A stretch of 64,000 nt of DNA. It comes from JBHENC01 sp046262295. Lineage in GTDB: Bacteria; Acidobacteriota; Blastocatellia; Pyrinomonadales; Pyrinomonadaceae. Below, in pieces: positions 61,070-64,000 of the stretch. Position 1 is the first letter of the stretch. Each line of letters starts with the position of its first letter. The stretch lies in NCBI GenBank assembly GCA_046262295.1, contig JBHENC010000006.1, positions 260,856-324,855 of the forward strand, given 5' to 3'. The notes under the pieces were generated by a model. It was not told where the DNA came from. It saw nothing but the letters and a program-made list of their open reading frames with translations, and searched no databases. The position numbers were made by a program, and so were the translations under genes.

Positions 61070-61936
61070 TCAAACCGAAGACTTTGCGTCGTGCGTTTCC
61101 ACCGCGAAATCTTTGAGCGCGTCGCGCCAGAAGGGAAGCGGCGCAAGCCCGAAGGGTTCAGAGATAAGACACTGTAAACGGGAGTTGCGCGGGCGCGGAG
61201 CCGGGCGGCGCAACTCATTTATGCTTACACTTTCGAGCATCGCAGCGTCACCGCCTGCCGCAGCGATTGCGGCGCGCGCGAATTCCTCGTAGCTCACGCC
61301 CTCGCCGCTGTTAGTAACGTGGTAAATACCGGGCAGATCAAGCACTGCCAGTTCGCGTAAACGGCGCGCCAGATCGCGGCTTGCGGTCGGCGTGCCAAAT
61401 GCGTCATGAATCACTTTCAGATGCGCGCCGTGCTCCGCGAGTTCGATCACGCGGCTTAAAAAATTTGTGCCACCCGTGCCGAAAATCCAGCCGGTGCGCA
61501 CCACTATCGTGCGTGCGCAGGCGGCTTGCGCGCGGCGTTCGCCTTCAAGCTTCGTCGCTGCGTAAACGCTAAGCGGGTTCGGATCGTCGCGTTGCGTGTA
61601 GAATCCATCTTTAGCGCCATCGAAAACGTAATCCGTCGAGATTGTGACGAACACCGCGCCCGCGCTCCGACACGCGGCAGCGAGTTTCTCCGGCGCGTAA
61701 GCGTTCACTTCCAAAGCGCGTTCGTGATTGACTTCGCAGCCGTCCACATCCGTCAAAGCCGCGCAATTAATCAACGCATCGGGGCACGCCCGCTCCATCA
61801 TCGCCTTGATCGCCGCTGCGTCCGTGATGTCGAGCGTGCGATGATCGCAGGCGAAGACTTCATCGTTCGATGCTATGCAAAGCTGAACGACGGCGCGCCC
61901 GACCAGCCCGTTCGCTCCCGTCACTAAGAATTTCAA
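61070..61936 (-). CDS. rmlD: dTDP-4-dehydrorhamnose reductase
   Basis: A short-chain dehydrogenase-like enzyme of the last step of dTDP-L-rhamnose synthesis. FLVTGANGLVGRAV at the N-terminus, the SxxYxxxK site in STDYVFDGAKDGFY and PLSVYAATKLEGE, and RTGWIFGTGGTNFL are RmlD features. The TTG at 61936 is chosen because it overlaps the rmlB stop (TTGA) and places the Rossmann strand at the N-terminus, giving 288 residues. It pairs with rmlB just upstream. Confidence 0.88.
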   Translation of the reverse strand: MKFLVTGANGLVGRAVVQLCIASNDEVFACDHRTLDITDAAAIKAMMERACPDALINCAALTDVDGCEVNHERALEVNAYAPEKLAAACRSAGAVFVTISTDYVFDGAKDGFYTQRDDPNPLSVYAATKLEGERRAQAACARTIVVRTGWIFGTGGTNFLSRVIELAEHGAHLKVIHDAFGTPTASRDLARRLRELAVLDLPGIYHVTNSGEGVSYEEFARAAIAAAGGDAAMLESVSINELRRPAPRPRNSRLQCLISEPFGLAPLPFWRDALKDFAVETHDAKSSV

Positions 61937-64000
61937 GAAGCGCCGCCCTCCGTTCCGTACTGCTGCGCGTAGAATTCTCTGTACGCTCCGCTGCGGGCGC
62001 GGCTGATCCACTCACCGTTCTCCGCGTACCACTGAATCGTTTTCTGCAATCCACTTTCCCACGTTTCAAGAGGGCGCCACCCTAATTCCGTCTCAATCTT
62101 CGTTGGATCAATCGCATAACGACGGTCATGTCCGGGACGATCCTTGACATGAGTGAGCAGCGAAAGCGGCTTTCCGAGAGCCTTCAGGACGGATTCGGCC
62201 ACCTCCAGATTACGCCGCTCATTGCGCGCGCCGATATTATAAGTCTCTCCCGAACGCCCGCGCTGCATCACCGCTAAAATAGCGCGGCAATGATCGTCAA
62301 CGTAAATCCAATCGCGCACGTTGCGCCCGTCGCCGTAAACTGGAATCCTTTCATCGTGCATCGCGTTGGAGAGCATCAGGGGCAAAAATTTCTCTGGAAA
62401 CTGTCGCGGCCCGTAGTTGTTGCCACACCGCGTTATCACCGTATCCAGTCCGAAGGTGTGATGCGCCGCCCGCACCAGATGTTCGGCGGCGGCTTTTGAG
62501 GCAGCATACGGGCTGTTCGGCGCAAACGGCGAATCCTCCGTGAAAAAACTCTCCTCATCTTCCGGCAAACTCCCCATCACTTCATCGGTATTACCACAAA
62601 ACTGTAGAATTCCGTTGCGCTCAACAATCAGGTTTTTATTATCTTCTACTTTGACGCACCAAACTTTACCTTTGTAATTTTCTTTAGCATAACTTTGTTG
62701 TCCGATGCCAATATTGCCCTTCCTGAAATGAATTAAATAGGCGATCGTCGAGGCACGGATTTCTCGATTTTCCTTAGCCAAGAAACTTGTAACCGACGCA
62801 TCCCGTTGACTAATTCGGGGCGACATTCCCAACTTCACTCCAAGCTCACAAATGTTCTCCATCAAACGGCGCGATGATGTTGAAAAAATCGGCTTACCTT
62901 TTGGCGTGTAATGCCCAGCGCTGTCAATCAACCCGTCAAATAATGCAGATAGAGATTTGCTATCATATTTCAACATCCAATGAGGAATGTGTTTGTTTTT
63001 AAATCCACGCCCGAACTGCTCAAAAAACTTAGTCCACGCTTCCGAGCTAAAGTAAATATGCTCGCCAGACTTGTTCTTATGGGCTTTCCAGTTAATGCCT
63101 AATGTTGTCAAAGCCTGCTCTAGTCGTGCCCGGGCTTTATCGGCTTGTGGGACATCAAAGAAAATTCGCCAACTATTACAGGTGGCAAACGGCTTATTGC
63201 CAACTTTAACAGCGACTCCGCCAAATCTTCCTGTGTGTGGAATACGTCGCGCTTCGTCACACGCGCGCTTGTCGAGTCCGCTCAAAGACGGAATATGCTT
63301 TTGCTGGGAGGCAATAAATCCATCACCGATGAATACGCCGGCAACATAAAACAGTTCTTTTGTCGGAACAGTGCCGATGTTTTCAACTTCAAATTCAGTT
63401 TGATCTTCACCGCGCCACTTCCCCTTAGGAAAAAACATGAAATGCTTGTCTAAAATGTGTTGCGCTTCTGCAACTTGAATCGGACTCAAACCATCGCGCG
63501 TTTTCTGCCTGAACAGCATTCGATGATTCGGGGTGACCTTCAAATCGGATAAGGACGTTTTGAAATGAATCATCTCGCCTTCATAATCTTGGACGATCAC
63601 CTTCTCAACCGTTTTCTCCTCTACGTCTCCGGTTTCGGAATTTACTGATAAGACCTTATCGCCCTCTTTTAACTCCCAGTAATTCTTTAACCCGTCTTTG
63701 GTTAGGGCCTTTGTCTGCTCATCGTAACAAGAAACCTGCACAAAGCGGCGCACCTTCTTTTCACGTGCCGCATCAAGCAACACCTGCGTTCCAATAATAT
63801 TGGTGCGCAGAAACTCGTCGGCTGAAGCAATGCTGCGATCCACATGCGATTCGGCCGCAAAATTTATAATCACCTCCGTGTCATTCGGGAGTGCTGCAAG
63901 TACCGCATCGCGGTCAGTAATATCTCCACGAACAAAATGATGGACGGATTCGGACAAGCCTTCAATATTGTCTGGATTCCCGGCATACGTCAGCGCGTCG
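61933..64000 (-). CDS. rmlB: dTDP-glucose 4,6-dehydratase with intein (5' end beyond window)
   Basis: NAD-dependent dehydratase of dTDP-rhamnose synthesis. The gene runs off the right edge; DALTYAGNP is readable at the cut end. FAAESHVDRSI, the catalytic region RFVQVS...TDEVMGSL, SPYAASKAAAEHLV with the YxxxK pair, and TRCGNNYGPRQFPEKFLP are typical. A 380-codon intein (62590-63729) splits QVS from TDEV, so the mature protein needs protein splicing to restore the Thr-Asp-Glu site. The host portion otherwise has normal length and motifs. It overlaps rmlD by four bases. Confidence 0.93.
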   Translation of the reverse strand, partial: DALTYAGNPDNIEGLSESVHHFVRGDITDRDAVLAALPNDTEVIINFAAESHVDRSIASADEFLRTNIIGTQVLLDAAREKKVRRFVQVSCYDEQTKALTKDGLKNYWELKEGDKVLSVNSETGDVEEKTVEKVIVQDYEGEMIHFKTSLSDLKVTPNHRMLFRQKTRDGLSPIQVAEAQHILDKHFMFFPKGKWRGEDQTEFEVENIGTVPTKELFYVAGVFIGDGFIASQQKHIPSLSGLDKRACDEARRIPHTGRFGGVAVKVGNKPFATCNSWRIFFDVPQADKARARLEQALTTLGINWKAHKNKSGEHIYFSSEAWTKFFEQFGRGFKNKHIPHWMLKYDSKSLSALFDGLIDSAGHYTPKGKPIFSTSSRRLMENICELGVKLGMSPRISQRDASVTSFLAKENREIRASTIAYLIHFRKGNIGIGQQSYAKENYKGKVWCVKVEDNKNLIVERNGILQFCGNTDEVMGSLPEDEESFFTEDSPFAPNSPYAASKAAAEHLVRAAHHTFGLDTVITRCGNNYGPRQFPEKFLPLMLSNAMHDERIPVYGDGRNVRDWIYVDDHCRAILAVMQRGRSGETYNIGARNERRNLEVAESVLKALGKPLSLLTHVKDRPGHDRRYAIDPTKIETELGWRPLETWESGLQKTIQWYAENGEWISRARSGAYREFYAQQYGTEGGAS
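62590..63729 (-). other. LAGLIDADG intein inserted in the RmlB active site
   Basis: The 380-residue intein begins with Cys (intein residue 1) after host Ser and ends with Asn380 before host Thr. Block B TPNH is at 66-69. The endonuclease motifs are FYVAGVFIGDG (127-137) and ALFDGLIDSAG (262-272), each keeping its Asp (136 and 269). Block F is VWCVKVEDNKNLIVERNG (356-373). The penultimate residue is Gly instead of His, as in a known subset of inteins. The +1 host residue is the catalytic Thr of RmlB. The intein DNA is visibly more AT-rich than the host gene, consistent with transfer. Both splicing and homing functions appear intact. Confidence 0.93.

Overview
The window is a stretch of a GC-rich bacterial chromosome. 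Gene content points to Acidobacteriota, probably class Blastocatellia. The pointers are many large exported proteins of unknown function, ECF sigma/anti-sigma cassettes, a carboxypeptidase-regulatory-domain outer-membrane protein, class I (DhnA-type) aldolase, and split PurS/PurQ/PurL. This placement is an inference from gene style; no rRNA or tRNA gene was found to confirm it.

Layout. 1-8351: a histidine operon (hisZ-G-D-C-B-H-F-IE-N) with overlapping genes and no hisA. It is preceded by what looks like a transcription attenuator: a sigma70-type promoter, a 43-residue leader ORF with five His codons including three in a row, and a strong terminator hairpin. 8362-18229: a reductase-like gene, queG, a GH3 beta-N-acetylhexosaminidase, two ECF sigma/anti-sigma modules on opposite strands, a glyoxalase-II-like hydrolase and a class I aldolase. 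18410-22227: an accessory RHS/YD-repeat locus with a hydrophobic Cys-containing tip, two related small membrane proteins, and a leftover second tip end between them, resembling a polymorphic toxin/immunity cassette. 22313-30628: a helical exported protein, pabC-pabB-purL and two thioredoxin-fold proteins. 31079-36841: two exported proteins followed by a RiPP-like locus (62-aa precursor candidate, HprK-like kinase, radical SAM, PqqD-like recognition protein, and a convergent lasso-B2-type protease) without a visible lasso cyclase. 36936-42577: an SRA-like gene, then purQ, a BrnT-type toxin/antitoxin pair, purS and purB on the minus strand, a WalJ-like hydrolase and an M16 peptidase. 42993-49592: an outer-membrane protein and a large membrane histidine kinase with its NtrC-type regulator. 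49612-54289: a visibly more AT-rich defence island (C5 methyltransferase, GHKL-ATPase/nuclease, vsr), degraded by an IS5-family insertion and a frameshift. 54547-64000: a surface polysaccharide cluster (two DegT aminotransferases, a Gfo/Idh/MocA dehydrogenase, acetyltransferase, Wzc-like kinase, rmlD, rmlB).

The rmlB gene at the right edge carries a 380-codon intein with LAGLIDADG motifs, inserted immediately before the catalytic Thr-Asp-Glu of the dehydratase. Together with the RiPP-like locus, the RHS cassette, the his attenuator and the toxin/antitoxin pair inside the purine operon, this is the most noteworthy content. Short heptanucleotide tandem repeats occur in several places, one of them translated inside purL.
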